From Bacillus cabrialesii (GTDB taxonomy: Bacteria; Bacillota; Bacilli; Bacillales; Bacillaceae): a stretch of 64,000 nt of DNA. The notes under the pieces are model-generated. The model was given only the letters and a program-made list of their open reading frames with translations. It did not search any database and was not told the DNA's origin. Each line of letters opens with the position of its first letter. The first letter of the stretch is position 1. Both the position numbers and the translations under genes were made by a program. Shown piece by piece: positions 40,114-47,491 of this stretch. The stretch is from assembly GCF_004124315.2 (NCBI RefSeq), contig NZ_CP096889.1:3641001-3705000 (forward strand), read 5' to 3'.

Positions 40114-40628
40114 TTAGTCTGGATAAAGATGAAAACGAAATTGAAAATCATAATGAAGAGAATAACCCCGCTGAAGAGGAGATTGCGCCAGCCGAAAACG
40201 AGAGCCATCAGCTGAGCCCCTCTGCTGTCAAGTCACTGTCAGACATTGCGAAGTGGGGCAAAATTTCAGGCATTTTGCTGATCATTACAGGAGCGCTTGT
40301 CACTCTGTCTGTTTTGGTGACAGTGATCGGAGCCATTCCGGGCGTCCTGCTCATTATTTCAGGCGTCTTTTTGATGCGGTCAGCAAAAGCTGCCGCGGAA
40401 GCCGAAGGAAATCTTGCCGGCAGCGCAGGCGAAAGCATGCTTGAGAATTACGGGAAATTTATTAAAATGCAGCTGTTTTACGCGGCATCCAGTATCGTCA
40501 CTGGCCTGATCGGGATTATAATAGTCGTTTTCATGCTGGTGATTATCGGCATTGCCGCTTATGAAAACACCGATACGTATGATGATCCGGATTCTTACTA
40601 TTATGAGGATGATCCGGTGTTTGAATAA
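40110..40628 (+). CDS. ywnG: DUF4064-type membrane protein YwnG
   Basis: The 172-residue protein has an acidic N-terminal 45 residues and then three hydrophobic segments with the signature WGKISGILLIITGALVTL, GAIPGVLLIISGVFLMRSAK and MLENYGKFIKMQ. The same blocks occur in YwnC encoded 5.7 kb away, so the two are paralogues. The C terminus is rich in Asp/Glu/Tyr. ATGA overlap with ywnH indicates one operon, closed by a terminator. Function unknown. Confidence 0.82.
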   Translation: MISLDKDENEIENHNEENNPAEEEIAPAENESHQLSPSAVKSLSDIAKWGKISGILLIITGALVTLSVLVTVIGAIPGVLLIISGVFLMRSAKAAAEAEGNLAGSAGESMLENYGKFIKMQLFYAASSIVTGLIGIIIVVFMLVIIGIAAYENTDTYDDPDSYYYEDDPVFE

Positions 40629-40649
40629 AGGCATTGAATACAGACAGTA

Positions 40650-40691
40650 AGGGCATGAGTTCCAGATGAAACGGAACCATGCCTTTTTTAT
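40650..40691 (+). terminator. Terminator of ywnHG
   Basis: GGCATG-AG-TTCC and GGAA-C-CATGCC form a stem followed by seven T residues. Confidence 0.85.
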
Positions 40692-40831
40692 ATTAGTCTA
40701 TTTTCTTCTATATCTGCAATCAAAGCAGGCTGGCGTAAGCACCGAGTGCTTTATAAAACATATAATTCAATCAGGAGTGTCTCCTGCTAACATTGGATTA
40801 CCGCTCTCAATAACGTTAAGGAGTGAGACAT

Positions 40832-42622
40832 GTGGAAACTAGCAGCTTGCCGGGAAAAGTAAAAGTCATTGCTGAAATCGCAAATGCTCATCAAGGAAAA
40901 GAGGAGAATCTCAAAGCACTCATCAAGGCTGCCGCAGAAAGCGGAGCAGATGGTGTGAAATTTCAGTGGTTCAAGTATGACTGTATTGCAACGCCTTGTT
41001 TTTTCGCCTATGAATCGTATATTAAGTTATTTTTAAATGAAGACGTATGGAAACATTGTATCGCTTATGGAAAAAGCCTTGGATTAGAAATATGGGTGGA
41101 TATTTTCGATTCATGGGGAGCTGAACTCTTTTTACACATGCAGCGTGACATTGATGGCATAAAGCTTCCAACAACCATTCTTCAATCCACGGAAATCATG
41201 AAAACCATCGGTACGACAGAAAAACCTGTACTTATTGGAGTTGGGGGATGGTACGAAGAAGAGATCGATCAGATGATGTCACTTGTAAAACAGCATATGG
41301 CGAATCAGCTCATTCTTATGCACGGATTTCAAGGGTATCCGACAAAATTAGAGGATATTAACCTAACACGGGTTCAACACTTAAAAGAAAGATATAACGT
41401 TCAAATTGGATTTGCGGATCACATTGACGCAGGTCATCCGCTTGCGGCCGATCTTCCTGTCTATGCATTTTTCTCAGGCGCATCTGTTATCGAAAAACAT
41501 ATTACCTTAGATCGGACAGCTAAAGGGTTTGATTATTATTCTTCACTAGAGCCAAACGAATTCAAACTGATGACGGAAAAGCTTTGGCAGGCCCACATTG
41601 CAGCTGGTTCAACTGAAGTAAATGAAGCCGAAAGAAAGTATTTGTCTGATTCATCATTACGTGTGACAGCCAACCGGGCTGTCAAAAAAGGAGAAATCAT
41701 TACACTGGAAAAAACGAGTTACAAAAGATGCGGAAATGAGAATGCATTGATGCCTTTACAAGCTGAGGACACATTTCCCCAGGTAGCAGCTGCCGATTTA
41801 TCGTTAAACCAGCCGATTACACCCAACGAGATAAAAAATCCAAGAATTGCGATCGCAGTGATATGTCGGCTAAAATCGACCCGCTTGCCGAAAAAAGCGC
41901 TACTTCCTATTTATGAAATACCATCTGTTGAGCGCTGTTTAATCAATTGCCTGGCTGTCCCTGGTGTTCATGAAGTTGTGCTGGCAACGTCGAATCTTCC
42001 TGAAGACGATCCGCTTGAAGCTTTCACTCTTAACGGAAATGTAAAAATCGTGAGAGGCGACCCCGAAAACGTGGCAGAAAGAATGCTCGAAGCCGCCGCT
42101 TTAACAAAAGCTGATATTATTATCCGTGTGACTGGTGATTGCCCAGCTGTTTCACCTGAAGTGCTTCAATATTTAATTGACCGGCACATGGAAAAAGGAG
42201 CAGATTATACTCAGGAGCTTTCAAGTTCAGCAGGAATTTCCGGTAATATCATTACAGTTGAAGCCCTTCAGCGGCTTGTGCAGCAGCCAAAACCGTTAAC
42301 CCATACAGAATATCTTTCTTTTTATTTTTTAAACAACCCTTCCCTATTTTCCATCAATCAAGTCAGCCTGCCAGAAGATCTCCATTATCCATCTTGGCGT
42401 TTAACACTGGATGAACCAAAAGACTTAGAGTTGTTTGAACAAATATATCGAAACCTGGATGTCAAAAATGAACCGCTCTATTTTAGCCGGATAAGAGATT
42501 ATTTATCAGAGAACCCGCACGTTTCAAAAATAAATCAAGATGTATCTACCAAATGGATAGATCAGACATCTTTAGTGGAGGAAATTAACAAAGCAACGAC
42601 GTTACCGTCAGATAACAAATAA
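40832..42622 (+). CDS. NeuB/SpsE-type nonulosonate synthase fused to SpsF/CMP-sugar nucleotidyltransferase-like domain
   Basis: The 596-residue protein combines two enzymes. Residues about 8-240 form a NeuB-type TIM barrel (VIAEIANAHQGKEENLKALI, SGADGVKFQWFKYD, SVIEKHITLDRTAKGFDYYSS in parts) that condenses a sugar with phosphoenolpyruvate. Residues about 275-335 are a SAF/antifreeze-like domain (LRVTANRAVKKGEIIT). From about residue 340 follows a cytidylyltransferase fold (AVICRLKSTRLPKKALL, RGDPENVAERMLEA, RVTGDCPAVSPE). GTG 40832 is 8 bases after AAGGAG. In 168, spsE and spsF are separate genes in the spore polysaccharide operon; here one orphan gene carries both, with its own terminator. 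Confidence 0.88.
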   Translation: METSSLPGKVKVIAEIANAHQGKEENLKALIKAAAESGADGVKFQWFKYDCIATPCFFAYESYIKLFLNEDVWKHCIAYGKSLGLEIWVDIFDSWGAELFLHMQRDIDGIKLPTTILQSTEIMKTIGTTEKPVLIGVGGWYEEEIDQMMSLVKQHMANQLILMHGFQGYPTKLEDINLTRVQHLKERYNVQIGFADHIDAGHPLAADLPVYAFFSGASVIEKHITLDRTAKGFDYYSSLEPNEFKLMTEKLWQAHIAAGSTEVNEAERKYLSDSSLRVTANRAVKKGEIITLEKTSYKRCGNENALMPLQAEDTFPQVAAADLSLNQPITPNEIKNPRIAIAVICRLKSTRLPKKALLPIYEIPSVERCLINCLAVPGVHEVVLATSNLPEDDPLEAFTLNGNVKIVRGDPENVAERMLEAAALTKADIIIRVTGDCPAVSPEVLQYLIDRHMEKGADYTQELSSSAGISGNIITVEALQRLVQQPKPLTHTEYLSFYFLNNPSLFSINQVSLPEDLHYPSWRLTLDEPKDLELFEQIYRNLDVKNEPLYFSRIRDYLSENPHVSKINQDVSTKWIDQTSLVEEINKATTLPSDNK

Positions 42623-42639
42623 CATTTCGCCAAGCAAAC

Positions 42640-42681
42640 AGCGCATGAGTTCGGAATCATTCCGAATCCGCGCTTTTTTAT
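42640..42681 (+). terminator. Terminator of the NeuB-SpsF fusion gene
   Basis: GCGC...TTCGGAATCATTCCGAA...GCGC forms a stem ending in a T run, 18 bases after the stop. Confidence 0.85.
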
Positions 42682-42705
42682 TTCGACTGTCCACATCCAG
42701 TGTTT

Positions 42706-42758
42706 CAAAAAAACACCCGATTGTCAGGCAAATCCCAACATCCCGGGTGCAGTTTTTA
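42706..42758 (-). terminator. Possible terminator of ywnF
   Basis: On the minus strand CACCCGGG and CGGGTG with a long loop are followed by TTTTTTT, immediately after the ywnF stop. Confidence 0.5.
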
Positions 42759-43193
42759 TGAATACATTTTCTTGCGTCTGTCTTCCTCAGTCAAAAATTC
42801 CACAAAACTTCGCATCGCAAACGGTTCTTCCTTGATCTGGCGCGTATAGGAGTTTTTCCGCTCTTCTGAAAGGATGTCGCTCTTTTTGATCCTGTTCAGC
42901 ATATAGATGTGGACCGTTTTTTGAACTTGTTTATGCTGATAGCCTGCTTCTTTGAAAAATGCCAGCCCAAGCGCCGCCAGAAGGGCGAAAATGCCTGCAC
43001 TGATCAAAGATTCCCTGTCTGCTGAAGCGTGAAATAGAAAAGCAGCCAAATTAAAGAGAGAGAATGCAGCAAGCGGAATAGCAAGAAAACGGTAAATGAC
43101 GGTTTTCTTCATGAAGGGCTGTACGGCCTTTTGGATTTTTTGCATTTCTGTTTTAATGAACCCCGGCATTTGTTCGACTCTGTAAAAGTTCAT
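42756..43193 (-). CDS. ywnF: Membrane protein YwnF
   Basis: The 145-residue protein has two adjacent transmembrane helices (about residues 37-60 and 65-85; FLAIPLAAFSLFNLAAFLF and ISAGIFALLAALGLAFF) between charged ends, ending TEEDRRKKMYS. It resembles DUF5392-type Bacillus proteins. ATG 43193 follows GGGGGAGGA; a longer frame has no site. It is monocistronic and divergent from clsA. Function unknown. Confidence 0.82.
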   Translation of the reverse strand: MNFYRVEQMPGFIKTEMQKIQKAVQPFMKKTVIYRFLAIPLAAFSLFNLAAFLFHASADRESLISAGIFALLAALGLAFFKEAGYQHKQVQKTVHIYMLNRIKKSDILSEERKNSYTRQIKEEPFAMRSFVEFLTEEDRRKKMYS

Positions 43194-43436
43194 GTAATCC
43201 TCCCCCTTTATTTGATGTTGCAAGGCTTCACGAACGTTATCATATGTGTTTATTTTAACGCAGGTGCAAGCTGGTTTAAAAGAAATCTGCCCGTATTTTT
43301 CACGAAGAATCTGGATCGCCGCTCTTTATTCTTTTAAAATGTGAGTGTTATAATTTGTAATGGGAATCAGATCGCTGTTAATCATGGAATACTAATGGCA
43401 ATCTTCTTGATAAATATGAATGAGCGGGGTTACAAA

Positions 43437-44885
43437 GTGAGTATTTCTTCCATCCTTTTATCACTTTTTTTCATTTTGAATATTCTTTTGGCCATCATTG
43501 TCATTTTCAAAGAACGGCGCGATGCCAGTGCATCTTGGGCGTGGCTGCTTGTTCTTTTCTTTATTCCCGTTTTAGGCTTTATTTTATACTTATTATTCGG
43601 CCATAATCTCAGGCGCAAGCATTTGTTTCAATGGGAGGACCGAAAAAAGATCGGAATTGAAAGGCTGCTGAAGCATCAGCTAGAAGATTTAGAAACGAAG
43701 CAATTTCAGTTCAACAACCGGGCAACCTTTGATAACAAAGATTTAATCTATATGCTGATCATGAATAATCATGCTGTGTTTACAGAGGATAATTCGGTTG
43801 ACGTGATCACAGACGGACGGGATAAGTTTCAGCGGCTGCTGAATGACATTTCGAAGGCTAAGGATCATATCCACTTACAATATTATATTTATAAAGGTGA
43901 TGAATTAGGCAAAAAATTACGAGACGCTCTCATTCAAAAAGCGAAAGAAGGCGTTCAGGTCAGGGTGCTTTATGATGAACTCGGGTCCAGAACGCTGAGA
44001 AAAAAGTTTTTCAAAGAGCTTCGTGAGGCCGGCGGGCATGTGGAGGTCTTTTTTCCTTCAAAGCTCAGGCCGATTAACCTGCGGCTGAATTACCGGAATC
44101 ACCGCAAGCTTGTCATCATAGACGGCATGACCGGTTATGTCGGAGGATTTAACGTCGGAGATGAGTATCTCGGGCTAAATCCGAAATTCGGCTATTGGCG
44201 TGATACGCATATCCGTCTGCAAGGAACGGCCGTGCACGCCATCCAGACACGTTTCATTCTTGACTGGAACCAAGCTTCCCATCACCATACGCTGACATAT
44301 ATTCCGAACCACTTCCCTGATTACGGCCCTAAAGGCAACGTCGGGATGCAGATTGTCACGAGCGGACCGGATTCGGAATGGGAACAAATTAAAAACGGCT
44401 ACATTAAAATGATTTCGAATGCCAAGCGTTCCATTTTAATTCAAACGCCTTACTTCATCCCGGACGCAAGCCTGCTGGACGCTTTGAGAATCGCGTGCCT
44501 GTCGGGCGTTGACGTCAACATTATGATTCCGAACAAGCCTGATCATGCCTTTGTATATTGGGCGACACTTTCGTACATTGGCGATCTGCTGAAAGCCGGA
44601 GCCACTGTCTATATTTACGATAATGGCTTTATTCACGCGAAAACCATTGTAGTGGATGACGAAATTGCATCAGTCGGCACAGCGAACATCGATGTCCGAA
44701 GCTTCAGGCTGAATTTTGAGGTGAATGCATTTATTTATGATATCACCATTGCGAAAAAACTGGTTTCTACATTTAAAGAAGATTTGCTCGTATCGAGAAA
44801 ATTCACCTACGAGGAGTACCTGCAGCGCCCCTTGTGGATTCGAATCAAAGAATCCGTCTCGCGGCTGTTGTCGCCGATTTTATAA
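43437..44885 (+). CDS. clsA: Cardiolipin synthase ClsA (YwnE)
   Basis: The 482-residue phospholipase D-family enzyme joins two phosphatidylglycerol molecules to cardiolipin. Two N-terminal transmembrane helices are followed by two HKD motifs: YRNHRKLVIIDGMTGYVGGFN near residue 220 and GFIHAKTIVVDDEIASVGTAN near residue 400. GTG 43437 is chosen for the family N terminus MSISSILLSLFFILN; the upstream open frame has no family similarity. The gene is convergent with mta and shares its terminator. Confidence 0.95.
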   Translation: MSISSILLSLFFILNILLAIIVIFKERRDASASWAWLLVLFFIPVLGFILYLLFGHNLRRKHLFQWEDRKKIGIERLLKHQLEDLETKQFQFNNRATFDNKDLIYMLIMNNHAVFTEDNSVDVITDGRDKFQRLLNDISKAKDHIHLQYYIYKGDELGKKLRDALIQKAKEGVQVRVLYDELGSRTLRKKFFKELREAGGHVEVFFPSKLRPINLRLNYRNHRKLVIIDGMTGYVGGFNVGDEYLGLNPKFGYWRDTHIRLQGTAVHAIQTRFILDWNQASHHHTLTYIPNHFPDYGPKGNVGMQIVTSGPDSEWEQIKNGYIKMISNAKRSILIQTPYFIPDASLLDALRIACLSGVDVNIMIPNKPDHAFVYWATLSYIGDLLKAGATVYIYDNGFIHAKTIVVDDEIASVGTANIDVRSFRLNFEVNAFIYDITIAKKLVSTFKEDLLVSRKFTYEEYLQRPLWIRIKESVSRLLSPIL

Positions 44886-44892
44886 GATGTGC

Positions 44893-44926
44893 CAAAACCC
44901 CGGCCTTTTAAGGCCGGGGTTTTTCC
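44893..44926. terminator. Bidirectional terminator between clsA and mta
   Basis: AAAACCCCGGCCT and AGGCCGGGGTTTT form a perfect 13-bp stem with loop TTTA. One arm lies within the last codons of mta. Confidence 0.93.
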
Positions 44927-45681
44927 TGATGGTCACAGTAAATGATGATCGCCTCACGCAAAAAAGCGGCAAGGCCTTCTCCATATTGATTGATCGAATG
45001 AGTAAATCGTTCGTCAGTGATATACACATCTCCTAGCCCTCTGAAAATGTCGAGCGTACAATCGTAATGATATTGGCAAATATGATCGCGAAACGCCCCC
45101 ACAGCGGCCTGAACCTCTGCATCACCGGGCCCGTGTTCCATTCGCGCCGCAATTCGTCTGTAAATCGAATCAAATTCAGCCATGATCGCGCGCCAATCGT
45201 CTGATGAATATGCAGATGTCCTTTTCTCAGTTTCTTCTGCGATTTCCCTTCCATACAGCCTTCTGACTTCATCAGCGTATGCCTTCTGGTGCTCTTCAAT
45301 GTCTTTCATGCTTAATCCGGCAAATAAATCCCGCTTATTCATAAGTTTTCCTCCCTCAATGGACTGAAGTGTCCTGTCAATCGTCTGTATCATTTCTTCC
45401 ATTCTTTGTTTTTTCTTCATCAACATATCCTTTTGCGACTGAAGTGCCGCTTTCCGGTCAAAATTCGGATGATCCAGCATCTCTTTCACTTCATCCAGCC
45501 GAAACCCAATTTCCTTAAAAAATAAAATCTGCTGCAGTCTTTCCAGATCTGCATCACTGTACAAGCGATACCCTGCGTCAGTAAGCGCTGAAGGGGTCAG
45601 CAGCTGAATATCGTCATAGTGATGAAGCGTCCGAATACTGACGCCCGCCATTTCCGACACTTGTTTGACTTGGTATTTCAT
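44908..45681 (-). CDS. mta: MerR-family multidrug-efflux activator Mta (YwnD)
   Basis: The 257-residue protein has an N-terminal MerR winged helix (MKYQVKQVSEMAGVSIRTLHHYDDIQLL), a dimerisation coiled coil (about 75-110) and a C-terminal TipAS-type drug-sensing domain. In B. subtilis Mta activates bmr and blt efflux genes and its own gene. ATG 45681 follows GAGGAGGTG; an upstream ATG 11 codons earlier overlaps the promoter. Its last codons EKPRP are encoded by the terminator stem shared with clsA. Confidence 0.95.
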   Translation of the reverse strand: MKYQVKQVSEMAGVSIRTLHHYDDIQLLTPSALTDAGYRLYSDADLERLQQILFFKEIGFRLDEVKEMLDHPNFDRKAALQSQKDMLMKKKQRMEEMIQTIDRTLQSIEGGKLMNKRDLFAGLSMKDIEEHQKAYADEVRRLYGREIAEETEKRTSAYSSDDWRAIMAEFDSIYRRIAARMEHGPGDAEVQAAVGAFRDHICQYHYDCTLDIFRGLGDVYITDERFTHSINQYGEGLAAFLREAIIIYCDHQEKPRP

Positions 45682-45703
45682 ACATAACACCTCCTCTTCT
45701 TTT

Positions 45704-45734
45704 ATCGTAAACAATCACGCAGCGTCAGGGTCAA
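45704..45734 (-). promoter_or_regulatory. MerR-type promoter of mta with 19-bp spacer
   Basis: On the minus strand TTGACC (45729-45734) and TACGAT (45704-45709) are separated by 19 bases, the over-long spacing that MerR-family activators correct by twisting DNA. This fits autoactivation by Mta. Confidence 0.7.
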
Positions 45735-45826
45735 TCCCCAAAATATTATTTTCCATATACAAAACCTCTCACAAATAGTGTATAAAAGAAAAGTGAGTAT
45801 TTTTTTGTAAAGGGGAGCCAGCTTAC

Positions 45827-46216
45827 ATGAATCCTGAAACAATGAACAAAACCCTCATTAGCATTTCGAAATGGGGAAAAGCAACAGGCATTCTATTTAT
45901 TATTATGGGCGCATTTGCCGCGCTTTCAGGCGCGTTCTTTTTTCTGATTGGTGCCGTGCCGGGTGTACTGCAAATTATTGCAGGAATCTTTTTGATGCGG
46001 TCAGCCAAAGAAGCAGGCCAAATGGCAGAACAAAATAGCGGACAGTCTGAGGATTTAATGCTGGAGAATTACGCAAAATTCGTGAAGATGCAAGGGATTT
46101 ATTTAATCGTAAGCATCGCTGTATCCATTCTTGCGATTATCGCCTTCTTCATCTTTTTAATGCTCGGGATTGCTGACGGCATTTTCAGCGATTATAATAC
46201 GTACAGCACTTATTAA
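45827..46216 (+). CDS. ywnC: DUF4064-type membrane protein YwnC
   Basis: The 129-residue membrane protein has three hydrophobic segments and the blocks WGKATGILFIIMGAFAAL, VPGVLQIIAGIFLMRSAKEA and LMLENYAKFVKMQ, closely matching YwnG at 40110-40628 but without its acidic N-terminal extension. AAGGGGAGC precedes the ATG. It is divergent from mta, so Mta binding between them could also influence ywnC. Function unknown. Confidence 0.82.
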   Translation: MNPETMNKTLISISKWGKATGILFIIMGAFAALSGAFFFLIGAVPGVLQIIAGIFLMRSAKEAGQMAEQNSGQSEDLMLENYAKFVKMQGIYLIVSIAVSILAIIAFFIFLMLGIADGIFSDYNTYSTY

Positions 46217-46219
46217 TCA

Positions 46220-46250
46220 GAAAAACCCGGAGCCGGCTCCGGGTTTTTTA
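46220..46250. terminator. Bidirectional terminator between ywnC and ywnB
   Basis: AAAAACCCGGAGC and GCTCCGGGTTTTT form a perfect stem with a CG loop between convergent genes. Confidence 0.93.
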
Positions 46251-46892
46251 TTATTCCGCTTCGCTTACCACTGTGAAGCGTTCATTTTTGTGTGCGGGTT
46301 GTTCAAGTTCATCCAATACGGCAATGGCATAATCAGCATAGCTGATATAGCTGTCGCCTTTAGCGTTAACGATGACATTGTCTTTTCCTTTTTGGTAAGA
46401 ACCCGTCCGTTTTCCTGCCGGGTCAAAAAATGCCGCAGGGCTGAGAAACGTCCAGAATATGGAGTCTGTTTGCTGCAAGTCTTTCAGGTTCTCCCCTTGA
46501 TTTGATGCAGTCGGCAAATATTCTTTCGGGAATTCCGTCGTGTCCATTAAACGGAGTGTTTTGGCTTCATCAACAAACAGGCTTCCTGCTCCGCCGACAA
46601 CAAGCAATCTTGTGTTTTTCGCGTCCTTTAAAATGCTGATTAGCGCTCTTCCTGCCTCAACATGAAGGTGTTCCTGGCCAGGAGCTGCTCCAAAAGCGTT
46701 TACGACCGCGTCGAAAGCTTTGATGTCCTCCGCAGTTAGTTCAAACACATCTTTCTCCAAAATCGCTATGTCTTGTTCCTGCACTTTTGAAGCGTTTCGG
46801 ACGATAGCAGTCACTTCATGGCCTCTCGTTTTCGCTTCTTTCAAAATCTCTTTTCCCGCTTTTCCGCTCGCACCGATAATTCCAATTTTCAT
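46251..46892 (-). CDS. ywnB: NAD(P)-binding atypical SDR protein YwnB
   Basis: The 213-residue Rossmann-fold protein starts with the nucleotide motif MKIGIIGASGKAGKEILKEA and resembles NmrA/HSCARG-like atypical dehydrogenases (VVNAFGAAP, LLVVGGAGSLF). These often sense or bind NAD(P)H; activity unknown. It follows ywnA by 65 bases in the same direction, and a copy of the GTAAC-N7-GTTAC dyad lies 19-35 bases before its start. Confidence 0.9.
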   Translation of the reverse strand: MKIGIIGASGKAGKEILKEAKTRGHEVTAIVRNASKVQEQDIAILEKDVFELTAEDIKAFDAVVNAFGAAPGQEHLHVEAGRALISILKDAKNTRLLVVGGAGSLFVDEAKTLRLMDTTEFPKEYLPTASNQGENLKDLQQTDSIFWTFLSPAAFFDPAGKRTGSYQKGKDNVIVNAKGDSYISYADYAIAVLDELEQPAHKNERFTVVSEAE

Positions 46893-46910
46893 TTTATTTC
46901 CTCCTTATTT

Positions 46911-46927
46911 GTAACAATTTCAGTTAC
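46911..46927. promoter_or_regulatory. GTAAC-N7-GTTAC dyad upstream of ywnB
   Basis: GTAACAATTTCAGTTAC has the same 5-7-5 architecture as the dyad upstream of ywnA. It lies immediately before the ywnB ribosome-binding site. Probable YwnA operator. Confidence 0.6.
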
Positions 46928-46957
46928 ATGTTAGCGGTGAGAAGTCATCTCTTTTGA

Positions 46958-47359
46958 TTAAAAGAGATGATTCATAACATCTTTTAATGACTTGCTTGCC
47001 AATTCATTCTCCATCGCTTTTTGCACACTTTCAAACGTATCATCAAGCGCGTTCTGAATTTTTTTCCCTACCGGACATTTCGGATTCGGATTTTCATGAA
47101 CCGCAAAGAGTTCTTCTTGCTTTTGGACAGCCCGATATACATCTAAAAGAGAAATATCAGCCGGATCTTTTTTGAGGCTTGCCCCCGGCACTCCGGCGCG
47201 TGATGTGAGAATATCCGCTTTTTTCAGCAGGCTGATCATTCTTCGCACGACAACCGGATTGGTGTTGACGCTATCAGCGATGATTTCCGAAGATGCTTTT
47301 TCATCCATTGAAATGAGGGATAATATATGAATGGCAACAGCAAGACGGCTGTTAATCAT
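46958..47359 (-). CDS. ywnA: Rrf2-family regulator YwnA
   Basis: The 133-residue protein has the Rrf2 winged helix (MINSRLAVAIHILSLISMDEKASSEIIADSVNTNPVVVRRMISLLKKADIL in parts) and a single Cys in NPKCPVGKKI, unlike the three Cys of iron-sulfur Rrf2 members, so a thiol rather than cluster-based sensor is possible. ATG 47359 follows GGTGGTG. A nearly perfect dyad overlaps the promoter region upstream, and ywnB follows in the same operon. Confidence 0.9.
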   Translation of the reverse strand: MINSRLAVAIHILSLISMDEKASSEIIADSVNTNPVVVRRMISLLKKADILTSRAGVPGASLKKDPADISLLDVYRAVQKQEELFAVHENPNPKCPVGKKIQNALDDTFESVQKAMENELASKSLKDVMNHLF

Positions 47360-47375
47360 GTTTTTCACCACCGTT

Positions 47376-47392
47376 GTAACTATAATAGTTAC
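47376..47392. promoter_or_regulatory. GTAAC-N7-GTTAC dyad upstream of ywnA
   Basis: GTAACTATAATAGTTAC is a 17-bp palindrome except for its central base, 17 bases before the ywnA ATG; its centre reads as a possible -10 (TATTAT on the minus strand). It shares GTAAC-N7-GTTAC with the site before ywnB, pointing to autorepression by YwnA. Confidence 0.65.
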
Positions 47393-47458
47393 ATCTGATT
47401 CATTTGTCAACATCTAATATACACTAAATGCGGGGTTCTTGTGCATCGTTTTTAGTCA

Positions 47459-47486
47459 ATAAAACGGCCGGAGCACTCCGGCCGCG
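47459..47486 (-). terminator. Terminator of the urt-ure cluster
   Basis: CGGCCGGAG and CTCCGGCCG pair around a three-base loop and are followed by TTTTA on the minus strand. Confidence 0.88.
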
Positions 47487-47491
47487 TCTTG

